Assembly: GCA_036250195.1 (NCBI GenBank)
Contig: JAVHZZ010000006.1
Location: 171,413,624-171,477,623, forward strand
DNA: 64,000 nt
DNA from: Mixophyes australis
Lineage: Eukaryota > Chordata > Amphibia > Anura > Limnodynastidae
Reading direction: 5' to 3'
Shown piece by piece: positions 1-9,600 of this stretch. Position numbers and translations under genes: made by a program. The notes beneath the pieces were generated by a model. It saw nothing but the letters and a program-made list of their open reading frames with translations. It was not told where the DNA came from and searched no databases. Positions within the stretch are counted from its first letter, which is position 1. Each line of letters begins with the position of its first letter.

Positions 1-841
1 TGCCAATGTCTGGTCTGTACTGGCTGGGGCAGATTGTGAAAATCTGTCTTCTGACCCATATTTCGGTTTATTAGGTGATATAATCTGTATATGGCATTTC
101 AGGATTTTCGGTGCTCTTATGCTTTGATGAAGGAGCATTTATGGATGAAATAAATGCTTGGAGACATCTATAACACACATAGCTGGTCTTCTTTCCTGAG
201 GTAAAAACCATCAGTGCAATAAATCAGCCATAAATACCCATTTTAGCAGAGGACGCCAGCTAGAAAATATAAATGCATCCATTAAAGCTGCAGGTTCTTA
301 TTTCAATGACAGAGTAATATCTCTTTCAGCATTAAGAAAATAGCCTGTGAAAGCATACCTGTCACCTACACAATTAAATATCATATTGGTATCTGAACAG
401 ACATCATATAATTAAACATACATTATTTCACTTTTCTTTTTTACTTACCTTTTCACATGCTAGCTTGAAGGTAGCATTATATGGGCGGGTGTAAGTATTA
501 ATGAGAGAGTGAATATACCATGTACTTGCAGGACTATGTACATTGTGCTTCTGAGAAACGTGACTGTCAAACTGTAACCTGTTTTCAGCTTCCCACACAT
601 TGGCTCTGAATGATCACATGATAATAGTCATGGAATCTTCACAGCACAGTACATAGTGCGATAGCCAATTCAAATCATGCTTAAGGCATTATATCAGGAA
701 GTTCAAGTCAGAGTGGGAGAGGCTCATTTCATATCTAACTTTTCCAGGATATGTTTATAACCATACATTGGTATACCTGCCCTCATCCCAATTTGGAAAT
801 TTGGGATGAAATAGACCCCTCCCCAATCAGTCCAGAACAAC
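1..841. other. intronic sequence, nothing recognised
   Basis: AT-rich non-coding DNA downstream (gene sense) of exon 1699-1784. I looked on the minus strand for the next CRHR1 exon, which should encode a K-V-H-Y-H type juxtamembrane segment and TM1, and did not find it. Confidence 0.5.
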
Positions 842-1035
842 TGCATATCTTCCCAAACCAAGTGTCACAGAGTGCGGGTGTGGAACCAATGTGCCACTAG
901 TGGTTGACACTGGCTCAATTGGGGTGTGTAATTCAATGGATGATGGTCTTCAGCAACAACCCCTGCTAAGAGGTATTGGGTTTTGTTGTGAGTTACCAAT
1001 AGGACATGTCCCCCAGGCTAGCCACACTAGGCTGT
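842..1035 (+). pseudogene. possible aspartic protease fragment of a retroelement
   Basis: A plus-strand frame around 880-1035 reads V-P-L-V-V-D-T-G-S, resembling the D-T-G active site of retroviral proteases, followed by R-G-I-G-F and then a stop. Downstream, another stretch reads V-V-I-G-R-P. It cannot be part of the provirus at 4139-13132 because crhr1 exon 1699-1784 lies between them. The match is short and may be chance. Confidence 0.25.
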
Positions 1036-1698
1036 AGCTCTGCTTCAGTGCATGTAACAAAATGATAATAGGAGGAGATACAGAAGTGGTCATAGGCAGA
1101 CCAAGGGTCAGGCCAAGTTTGTATTCCAAGTGAGAATACAAATTGAAGATTGGTGTTAAGAGCACATAGAAATGATCAGTAACAAATGCAAACAGACAGC
1201 ATGGACGAGGACAAGAACAAGCCTAATCAGTAGCAGGTTATAAGACAAGCACATTTACAGCAGCACAGAAAATCAAAATGATCTTTTACTCATACACGGT
1301 AATGTAGCTGAGCATACTTTTAAATCCAGCACCTTCTGACCTCAGCATGTGCCAAGCCAACATGCAACAGCATGAACAGTACACACAGGAAAAGGTGTGG
1401 GCACTCCTAAGCAGTCACTCGGTGATGGGATCACAGAAGATCACACCACTTTGTCAAGTATTAATAAATGTTCAGGGTTGTTTCTTGTAGAAATATCACC
1501 AACTGCCCCGTTTTCCATTGATGAAAAGGAGAGAGCATTATAATTTTTTTCTGAAACTGTGTTCTACAGGGGAAGGTGGGGGTGGTCTAGTCAAATCTGG
1601 GCCAATTTTTTTAATTTAGAATTTTAGGAGGTATGTTTTACGTATATATAGCAACAGATCGAAGACCATGCATCGTAATCATAGTGGGTCTGTCTTAC
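1036..1698. other. intronic sequence, nothing recognised
   Basis: No reading frame, terminal repeat or tandem array recognised. The last bases include the donor site of the crhr1 exon (minus strand). Confidence 0.5.
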
Positions 1699-1784
1699 CT
1701 CTTGTTTCAGGATTTCCTGACATTGAGTGTAATCTCCTCTTCCTGCCCAACTGCCATTGATGTGACATTCTCTGTAGACATTAC
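1699..1784 (-). CDS. crhr1: CRF receptor 1 coding exon: end of the extracellular domain
   Basis: This 86-bp minus-strand exon follows acceptor TTCTCTGTTTAG and precedes donor GTAAGA. It takes one base from the preceding exon (G+GT = Gly), has 28 more codons and ends at a codon boundary. The peptide reads N-V-Y-R-E-C, then N-G-S-W-A-G-R-G-D-Y, then C-Q-E-I-L-K-Q-E. It supplies cysteines 5 and 6, the fifth sequon (NGS) and the conserved Trp-Ala of the domain, and stops just before the juxtamembrane segment leading to TM1. With the other two exons all six cysteines and five sequons of a CRF receptor ectodomain are present. No TM1 exon is recognisable in 1-1698, so it probably lies beyond the window. 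Confidence 0.92.
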
Positions 1785-2831
1785 CTAAACAGAGAACCAG
1801 AAAACGTCCTTGTTAACCAAGCTCTCACAAAAAAAAACCTGTGGCAGTGGCTGGACAATTATAGAATTGGATGGAGTAGAATAGATAATTCTGTAGAAGG
1901 TAAATTAAAATTATAGGAAAACACTTAAAAAAAGAAATTGCTGTCTTGAATATATTGCAACTGTTGAAATCAGTACAACAAAATATATTCTGCAAAAATT
2001 GTTCACTCAAAGGTCTGATAATGTATGAGCTAAAGCAAGCCTTAAAATCAAACCATCACCTACACACAATAGAGGCAGCCATGTAATACCCTGAACTAAT
2101 ATTCATGAGAATGCAGCCTATAAATCGTAAATGCCTCTATTGCCCTCTTTGGCGAAGTAGTGTGCATTGATTTGAGCAAGTGTACCTAGACCAGATAGCA
2201 TAGGTTTACGTAGCAAGATGGTGTTTAGGGAGGAGTACAAGTTTTCACTAGCTGATGGTAGGAGTTGGGTGGAATAAGAGCATCCATTACAAAGAAGGAG
2301 TAAGTGCACTAGTCTGCCTACTTTGGTGGAGCACTGCAAAAATGAGTTTTAATTTTGTGGAGCAAGATTATTATAATAAAAAATTGGGGAGTTTGTCTTT
2401 TTATGGGAAATTCCTTTGTGTGTGGAGCGGTGCACAGTGATTTTCACTCCTAAAAGGTTTTTGCCCTAGCTTTGAGCTGAGTCCTTTAATGGAACACATA
2501 TTGCTGCTTCTTGTTAAGTGCAGAAGCCCATTTCTATGCTTACATTGCCCAATATAAACAAGGCTTCAAGCACACTAAAGTACCACATGTAATAAAGAGA
2601 CACCTAATGTCCCCTCACTCTCCTGATTGATTTAAGACATAAATGAGGCTGAAACTAAAAGTATTTTAGGAGAAAAACGCAACTTTTATTTAATGAAGGG
2701 AGAGGTTCTAAAGTGGCAGGAGGTTGGACTTTAATGAGCACAATGCGCCTCTCAGATTATTTCTGAGCACACACCTAATTACACGACAAGTTTGCCACGG
2801 CATCTCCCTGAGAGCACAATATCGACTTCAA
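1785..2831. other. intronic sequence, nothing recognised
   Basis: The start holds the branch/acceptor region for exon 1699-1784. Beyond that only AT-rich DNA with short chance frames. Confidence 0.5.
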
Positions 2832-3370
2832 GGACCTCATTTAGAGTCAGACGCAATTTACACTGAAACCGTAAGTGCAAATTCCACCCCGCAATTTACA
2901 CAGTATTTAGAATGGCGCGGATCTTTAGATCCGTGCGACTTAGACTACCGTGCAAATAGCACAAACACGCCTCTTTAAAATGTTAAAAAATAAACAAAAA
3001 TTGTTCTCCCCCTCCCCCAAACAACACAAGGGTTAGTCATGTGTTTAGGAAGGGACACCTTTTTTTTAAATTTAATTCTTTTTTGCTTTGTTTTTAATAC
3101 ATCAAGGTCTCTTGCAACAACTGAGAGCTTCCACAAAAAATACGTCTCCTAGAGACCTATCTGTGGTTGCTTTCAACTCAAAATAGCATGTAAAGAGCGT
3201 AAACACATTGCTAGGCTCCCCCACTACCTCCCCCGTTCCCCCTCTCTAATCGCAGAAAGGAGCAACGAGGAGAGCCGTCTCAGTCGGAGTGCAAACTGAG
3301 ACGGATCTTTGGCCAAAAGTGCTTTTTGCGCTGAACAGAAGGACTTGCGTCCAACTATAAATCAGGCCCC
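2832..3370. mobile_element. MITE of about 540 bp with imperfect terminal inverted repeats
   Basis: The left end (ggacctcatttagagtc) and the reverse complement of the right end (gggcctgatttatagttgg) match at about 20 of 25 positions, both running into gacgcaa. The flanks share CAA, a possible 3-bp target duplication. No transposase is visible. The superfamily is not certain. Confidence 0.55.
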
Positions 3371-4138
3371 AAGTGTGCATTGTAAATGTCTCCCATTCTG
3401 TCTAGGCTTTTGAATTGTTACTGATTAAGACATAAAATATCCACGATTTTTCACTTTTACTTTGCATTTTAAGAAATAAAACACATGCGTCTTAGTTTAC
3501 AATATGCAATTTTATTTAACAATAAATTTGTGTTAAATGTAATGGAGGAGAATATTTTAATGAGCACTTGCGGCATACACACAAAAGCTTTTTTTGGGGA
3601 ATTCAGCTTATTAATTTAATAGGAATATTGGTTGTGAAATTGCCTGTAATGTCACAGGTTGCTTGTGAATTGACACAAAGTATTTTTTAAAAAAAATAAC
3701 ATATCCCAATTGATAATAACTTGTAGATAATCTTTAACTATAACACTGCACAAAAATAAATAACAATGGTACTATTTAATAACAAATGGTGGACTTGTGT
3801 TAATGTACCATCAACTAACACCCCTTACGTATTGTGCAGTACTGCTTATTATATAAATCGGACAGTATAAATGTTATGTTACACATTTCCCCACCGTGTC
3901 CCTGCAACAGAGCGTATGTTTGTCCTTGCATCAAATGTGACACAGACGAAACACAATACTGAACACTTTTAATCCATTGAGATAAAGGAAGTGTGAGATA
4001 AAAAAGGTTTCACTTACAGCAAACAAAACTGTTTTGAACATCCAACAACAATCTGATATTCACTACAAAGGGAGCTTGTGTTGTTGTTATAAAAGCATAT
4101 TTCTTTTCATACATCCTTAGAGAAGAGTACACAATACA
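3371..4138. other. AT-rich stretch, nothing recognised
   Basis: Low-complexity AT-rich sequence between the MITE and the provirus remnant. The 5' edge of the provirus could lie in its last 130 bp, but I cannot identify it. Confidence 0.4.
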
Positions 4139-5098
4139 AAAGTACATCAGTGATTTCCTGTGACTTATCAATAAGGCATCATGCAGTACGTGATCTTGCC
4201 AATGCTTTCTTCTCAATCCCCGTGGCACCTGAATCTCAGGATCAATTTGCCTTTACATGGTATGGAAGACAATATACTCATACTGTTTATCCTCTGGGCT
4301 ACCTTCACAGACCTACCATTTGTCATGGACTGGTTGCACATGACCTTGCCAATGTTACACCACAGGTTACTTGCCAAGTGTATCATTACATCAGTGACAT
4401 TATGTTGTCAGGTGAATCAAAGGAGCGGGTGGCACAGGATTTAAAGACTCTTACTGACTTTATGTTGAGTTGAAGCTGGTAGATTAATCCTGGCAAAGTA
4501 CAAAGTAAAATTTCTAGGGATGATATGGTCAGGACCACAGCATACAATACCTCAGCCAGTATTGGAAACTATTCAGCAGTTGAAGCCTTCAACTACTATG
4601 AAAGAAGCACATCATATTCTTGGAACAATGAGCTACTGGAAAGCATTGTCCTACATCTTGGACTTATTCTCAGGCTCATTTACATGCTTTAGGCCCACTA
4701 CACCCAGATCAGCCTTTCTTTCTAGACATTACTGTGGCTTAACAAGGAAAAGGGGTCTCTGACAGAAATTCACAACTCAAGGAGATAGAAAAACTCTAAT
4801 TTGATTTTGGACTAAACAGTTCTCTCTAACCAAAAAAAAGATACTCTCCTCTAGAGAAGCAGCTATTGGTTGAATACACAGCCCTATAGCATGTGGAGTA
4901 AATCATAAAGCATCAGCCAGTGACCATAAGAACTGATTTGCCAATTTCTGGATGGTTCAGATAAGAAGAACTTAAATCCAGAACAGCAGTTGCACATAAG
5001 CCCACTCTACAGAATTGAAAATGGTACATGTCAGAAAGAGGTGGATTATCCTCAGAAGAACCCTCTACAATTAGCACACAACTGGCTGGCATGATTAC
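4139..5098 (+). pseudogene. endogenous retrovirus pol remnant: reverse transcriptase to start of RNase H
   Basis: Three plus-strand pieces in shifting frames follow the order of a gamma/epsilon-type retroviral pol. 4150-4473 encodes RT palm residues (D-L-A-N-A-F-F-S-I-P, F-T-W), and the catalytic box reads Y-I-S-D instead of Y-x-D-D. 4500-4760 encodes the thumb/connection (I-W-S-G-P-Q, then L-G-T-M-S-Y-W). 4790-5098 encodes the RT-RNase H linker with T-L-Q-N-W-K-W-Y-M. Stops and at least two frameshifts break it, so it cannot make enzyme. The 5' part of the provirus (gag, protease, RT N-terminus) is missing or unrecognisable. The chromovirus at 5099-10629 cuts it, and pol resumes in phase at 10635. 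Confidence 0.85.
5094..5098. repeat. target site duplication ATTAC (left copy)
   Basis: Identical to 10630-10634 directly after the 3' LTR. Five bp is the usual Ty3/gypsy integrase stagger. Confidence 0.95.
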
Positions 5099-5165
5099 TG
5101 TCAGACGCCGTCCCGCACTCTTACCTGGTGCCGGGACGGACGTCTTCTCGATCCCCGCTCGTCCC

Positions 5166-5314
5166 GTTGCTAGGCAACGGGACGTCACTTCCGGCCACAG
5201 GAGCCCAGGCGCATGCGCCCGAACATCGCGTCTCGTTGCTAGGCAACGGAGACGCTTGCCAGCAGTTCCTGTCGGCGGTCAGATCAGCTGACCGCCGAGC
5301 TCCACTCCACCAAT
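5166..5314 (+). promoter_or_regulatory. LTR promoter cluster: two RFX X-box-like palindromes, CRE/ETS, NRF1 and CCAAT motifs
   Basis: GTTGCTAGGCAAC occurs twice (5166-5178, 5235-5247), each inside a longer palindrome. It is one base shorter between half-sites than the classical RFX site. GACGTCAC followed by TTCCGG directly after the first copy resembles CRE plus ETS. GCGCATGCGC at 5209-5218 is an NRF1-type palindrome. CCAAT at 5310-5314 lies about 20 bp upstream of TATTTAAA. The motifs are seen in the sequence; use by the host factors is inferred. Confidence 0.6.
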
Positions 5315-5331
5315 GACAGGGGTGGCGCCTC

Positions 5332-5372
5332 TATTTAAACTAGACTCTGGCATCACTAGGGTGCCAGAGTAT
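5332..5372 (+). promoter_or_regulatory. core promoter: TATA-like box and downstream inverted repeat
   Basis: TATTTAAA (5332-5339) is followed by ACTCTGGCA (5344-5352) and its perfect reverse complement TGCCAGAGT (5362-5370). Transcription is expected about 30 bp after the TATA start, near 5360-5364, so the RNA would begin at or just before the right arm. GCCAGAGTAT (5363-5372) is the stretch complementary to the primer-binding site. The start site is inferred from spacing. Confidence 0.65.
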
Positions 5373-5682
5373 CTAGTCTCCTTACCTGTCTCTAGGCTCC
5401 CCTGTTATATATATATATATCTCCTGCCCGCCTCCTCCGGATTGACCTTTGCCTGTTTTGACGATTCTTTGGATTCTCCCTGGTTCCTGTTCCTTATCCT
5501 GGTTCTGACTCTCGGCTTCCTGACTACCCTCCTGCCTCATCCTTCTGTACCTCGTTGCCTAAGCCCATAACTCCTTGCGGGGTTCCCTGGTGAAAACCTG
5601 GGGCGTGGATAGACTCCGCGCCTCCTTACGTAGCAGCGCTAATACCAGCAGGTAAGGCCATCCAATTACTTTGCTTGTGACA

Positions 5683-5694
5683 GAATACTCTGGC
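5683..5694 (+). other. primer-binding site, predicted self-primed
   Basis: The 12 bases directly after the 5' LTR are GAATACTCTGGC. Ten consecutive bases (5685-5694) are the reverse complement of 5363-5372, where the mRNA is predicted to begin. In Tf1 and related sushi elements the mRNA 5' end folds back and primes minus-strand synthesis instead of a tRNA. No obvious tRNA 3'-end complement is seen. It overlaps the gag leader by position: gag starts two bases later. Confidence 0.75.
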
Positions 5695-5695
5695 C

Positions 5696-6655
5696 ATGAC
5701 CACGGATGGCCAAAATGAACCTTCAGCCCGGGACCTCTTACTGCATTTGGCCCAAAAGGTTGAACGACAGGACGCCGAGCAAGCTAGGCTTCTCCAGTGT
5801 ATCCAGGGTATAGCTACCCGACTGGATTCCATGCAGGTTTCGCTAGCTGCCTCCCAATCTGCTGTTGCCGCTCCCCCGCAAGCCATTTCTCCGGTCCTCG
5901 CTCCCTCTCCTGGGGCGTCCTCCTCGCTACGGCTGCCCACGCCAGAGAAATTCGATGGGGATCCTACTAGATGCAGAGGATTTCTTAATCAGTGCTCCAT
6001 ACACTTTGAATGCAACGCAGGAGCCTTTTCTACTGAGCGTTCCAAGGTGGCCTTCATCATGTCACTTCTGTCTGGACAAGCCCTGGCCTGGGCTTCGCCA
6101 CTGTGGGAACGAGACGATCCTCTTCTTCTAAATGCCTCCTCCTTCATCACATCCTTTCGCAAGATCTTCGATGAGCCAGGCCGAGCATCTTCAGCAGCCT
6201 CCAGCCTTCTCTCCTTACGACAAGGCTCTCTGACGGTGGGTCAATACGCGGTACAGTTCCGCACCCTCGCTTCTGAGCTTAACTGGAACGATGAGGCACT
6301 CACGGCAACATTCTGGCAGGGTCTTGCGGATCGTATCAAGGATGAATTGGTGTCCCGTGAGCTCCCAGCGGATCTGGACTCTCTCATATCCTTATGCAAT
6401 AGGGTGGATCTCCGCTTTCGGGAACGCACTCAAGAAAGAGAGAGATCTTCCTCCAGACGTGTTTTCCCTCGCTTAGCTCCCCGGTTCCAGAACCCTACAC
6501 CAGCTGTCTCTGACGAACCCATGCAAATTGGGCGCTCCCGGCTATCTCCTGAGGAGAGGGAGAAAAGGCTCCGGCAGAACCTCTGTCTCTATTGTGGAGA
6601 ATCCGGACATCGGTTGCTGTCCTGTCCTAAACGGCCGGGAAACGCACCATCCTAG
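5696..6655 (+). CDS. gag: Gag of the chromovirus (319 aa)
   Basis: An intact 319-codon frame starts 13 bases after the LTR and ends in TAG. Residues about 10-50 form a short heptad-like helical region. Residues about 80-245 are the sushi-type capsid region, starting with P-E-K-F-D-G-D-P, then W-A-S-P and L-R-Q-G-S. The C-terminus (about 297-310) carries one CCHC zinc knuckle (C-x2-C-x4-H-x4-C). This is the architecture from which the mammalian PEG10/RTL genes derive. Gag assembles cytoplasmic particles and packages the RNA. The first ATG after the LTR is the only sensible start. It overlaps the pol frame by 25 bases, and pol is reached by a -1 shift. Confidence 0.95.
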   Translation: MTTDGQNEPSARDLLLHLAQKVERQDAEQARLLQCIQGIATRLDSMQVSLAASQSAVAAPPQAISPVLAPSPGASSSLRLPTPEKFDGDPTRCRGFLNQCSIHFECNAGAFSTERSKVAFIMSLLSGQALAWASPLWERDDPLLLNASSFITSFRKIFDEPGRASSAASSLLSLRQGSLTVGQYAVQFRTLASELNWNDEALTATFWQGLADRIKDELVSRELPADLDSLISLCNRVDLRFRERTQERERSSSRRVFPRLAPRFQNPTPAVSDEPMQIGRSRLSPEEREKRLRQNLCLYCGESGHRLLSCPKRPGNAPS

Positions 6656-6699
6656 TCGGTGACAGGGAGGCCGTCCTAGGAGTAAGATTTTCCACTCCC
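6637..6699 (+). promoter_or_regulatory. -1 ribosomal frameshift signal: G GGA AAC plus stem-loop/pseudoknot
   Basis: In the gag frame, bases 6637-6643 read G GGA AAC, a canonical X XXY YYZ slippery heptamer four codons before the gag stop. The pol frame is open from 6631 and read after the shift from CGC at 6643. Six bases downstream, TCCTAG (6650-6655) can pair with CTAGGA (6676-6681). GGGAG in the loop (6665-6669) can pair with CTCCC (6695-6699), giving an H-type pseudoknot. PEG10, a domesticated sushi relative, uses the same heptamer. The slippery site is certain by sequence; the knot is inferred. Confidence 0.85.
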
Positions 6700-9600
6700 T
6701 TCTCCACCTCCAATCCAGACTTCCTAATGACCATCACGTTGGACTCTCCTAGTGGCCCTTTTTTGACCTCTGCCTTTGTGGATTCCGGCGCTGCCGGAAA
6801 TTTCATCTCCGCCACCTTGGCATCACAACTCCAAATTCCGATTCCGGACTTGCCTCAGCCACTATTCTTAACTGCCGTGGATGGAAACCGTGTCTCCAAT
6901 GGCTCCATCTCCAAGGTTACTGCATCAGTCCGGCTAACGGTAGGGGTTCTGCATTCGGAACTGATCGAATTTTTGGTTTTGCCCCAATCCATCAATTCAG
7001 TCATCCTAGGTCTGCCATGGCTTAGGTTACATGCACCCCAATTCGATTGGAGTTTAGCTCAGGTCAGTTCCTGGGGTCCCCAATGCCACAAAAAGTGTTT
7101 AAATTGGGTCAGACCCAAGAAGTTATGCATTTCCTCCACAACCCTCCTGGTGCACTCTCCTCCTCTAGAGGTTCCCGCTCCTTATTTATCGTTTTCGGAT
7201 GTGTTCTCCAAGGCAGCTTCTGAGCTTCTACCTCCTCACCGTCCCTGGGACTGTCCTATTGAGTTACTACCAGGGAGGCCCATTCCCAAGGGCAGAATCT
7301 ACCCTCTTTCTCTTCCTGAAGATCAGGCCATGTCCCTGTATATCGCAGAGAACCTGCAACGTGGATTCATCAGAAGATCTACCTCTCCTGCGGGGGCGGG
7401 TTTTTTCTTTGTGAAAAAGAAGGACGGTACCTTACGTCCCTGTATCGATTATCGACAGCTTAATGCCATCACTGTCAAAAACAGATACCCGCTACCCCTC
7501 ATTTCTGAACTGTTTGACCGAATTAGTGGTTCCAAGATCTTTTCTAAACTTGATTTACGGGGTGCTTACAATTTGATCCGGATACGCGAGGGCGACGAGT
7601 GGAAGACTGCCTTCTGTACTCGCGACGGACACTACGAGTACCTCGTCATGCCCTTTGGATTATGCAATGCTCCCGCTGTTTTCCAATCGTTTGTCAACGA
7701 AATCTTCAGGGACCTCCTCTATAACTCAGTAGTAGTTTACTTGGATGACATATTAATCTTTTCTTCTGATATCATTACTCATCGGTCTCACGTCTCAGAG
7801 GTCCTACTTCGTTTACGGCAAAACAGACTCTTCTGTAAACTGGAGAAATGTAGCTTTGAAGTTCCTCAGATACCATTCTTGGGGTATATCGTCTCAGGTT
7901 CTGGTTTGAAGATGGACCCAGAGAAGGTTTCCGCTATCACCAATTGGCCTCAACCTCAGAGTTTGAAAGCTATTCAACGCTTCATTGGATTTTCTAACTA
8001 TTATAGACAATTCATTAATCAATTCTCTACGTTGATTGCACCCATAACGACTCTCACTAGACGATCTGCTAACCCAAAGGTTTGGCCCCCGGAGGCCATT
8101 TCTGCTTTCACCTCTCTGAAAGAGGCCTTTTTATCAGCTCCTGTTCTATCCCAACCGGATCAAGAGAGACCGTTTTTTCTAGAGGTGGATGCATCTGCTG
8201 TTGGAGTAGGAGCTGTCCTCTCACAAAGATCCCTCTCGGGGACTTTTCGGCCTTGTGGGTTCTTTTCTAAGAAATTCTCCTCTGCTGAACGCAACTATGG
8301 AATCGGCGATCAAGAATTACTGGCCATTAAACTTGTATTTGAGGAATGGCGCCACCTTCTTGAGGGGGCAAGACACCCGGTGACAGTCTTTACGGACCAC
8401 AAAAATCTAACCTTCCTCCGAGAAGCACGCTGTCTAAATCCTCGCCAGGCTAGATGGTCTTCGTTCTTTGCCCGATTCGATTTTAAACTTACCTTTCGCT
8501 CTGGTGCTCAAAATTCTAGGGCAGATGCTCTTTCCCGGTCCTTCAATGAATCGGATGACGCTCCTGCTGCCGAACCTCCCCACATCCTGGAACCTTCCAG
8601 TATTGTCGCCCTAACCAGGGCCAAGACTCCTCCAGTGGGTCGCTCCTATCTGGAACCCCATCTTCGTTTAAAAGCCCTCCGCTGGGCTCATGCTACTAAG
8701 TTTGCTGGCCATGCCGGATTCAAGAAATCTTGTTCTCTCCTCTCCCGAAGCTACTGGTGGCCTACTCTTCGATTGGATCTCAAAGAGTTCATTAAGTCTT
8801 GTGTTACTTGTGCCCAAAACAAGATACCTAGAGTCCATCCCTCTGGGCTGCTCCTGCCTTTACCAGTACCTGATCGTCCCTGGACTAGTATTTCCATGGA
8901 TTTTATTACCGATCTCCCGCCCAGTGAAGGGTTCAATACGATTTGGGTGATTGTCGATAGATTCTCGAAAATGGCCCATTTTGTCCCTCTTAAAGGGCTG
9001 CCTTCTGCCCCTAAACTGGCTCAAGTCTTTATTAAAGAGGTGTTCCGGCTCCATGGCTGTCCCCAAGAGATTATATCCGACCGTGGGGTACAATTCATAT
9101 CTCGATTCTGGAGGGCATTCTGTAAGGATCTTGGAATTAATCTAAAGTTTTCCTCGGGTTATCACCCACAGACGAATGGCCAGACAGAACGGGTCAATCA
9201 GGACCTCGAGATGTTCATCCGCTGCTTCTCCTCCGGCAATCAAGACGACTGGTATAATTTGCTCCCATGGGCAGAGTTCACACACAACAATCATATACAT
9301 GACTCCACGATTTCCTCTCCCTTTTTTATTGTCTTTGGTGCCCATCCCATCCTCCCTGATTTCTCCCATTCCTCAGCACCTTCGGTTCCTGCAGCTCATT
9401 CTCTGGTTCGAGATCTGGCCAACATCTGGACATCTACTAAGGAAAATTTGTTAAAAGCAACTCAACGATATAAGCTAACGGCCGATCGTCACCGTAGAGT
9501 CGCCCCCATTATCCATATTGGTGACAAAGTTTGGCTCTCTACACGGAACCTTAGACTTCGGGTACCCTCGATGAAATTTGCTCCACGATTCATTGGGCCA

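Larger units (their letters stand above)
5099..5682 (+). repeat. 5' LTR of the chromovirus (584 bp)
   Basis: Begins TGTCAGACG and ends TTGTGACA. It matches the 3' LTR except for one substitution and 81 bp absent here after 'cctcgttgcct'. It holds the promoter motifs, a TATA-like TATTTAAA (5332-5339), an inverted repeat (5344-5370) and a short (TA)n run near 5407. Confidence 0.95.
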
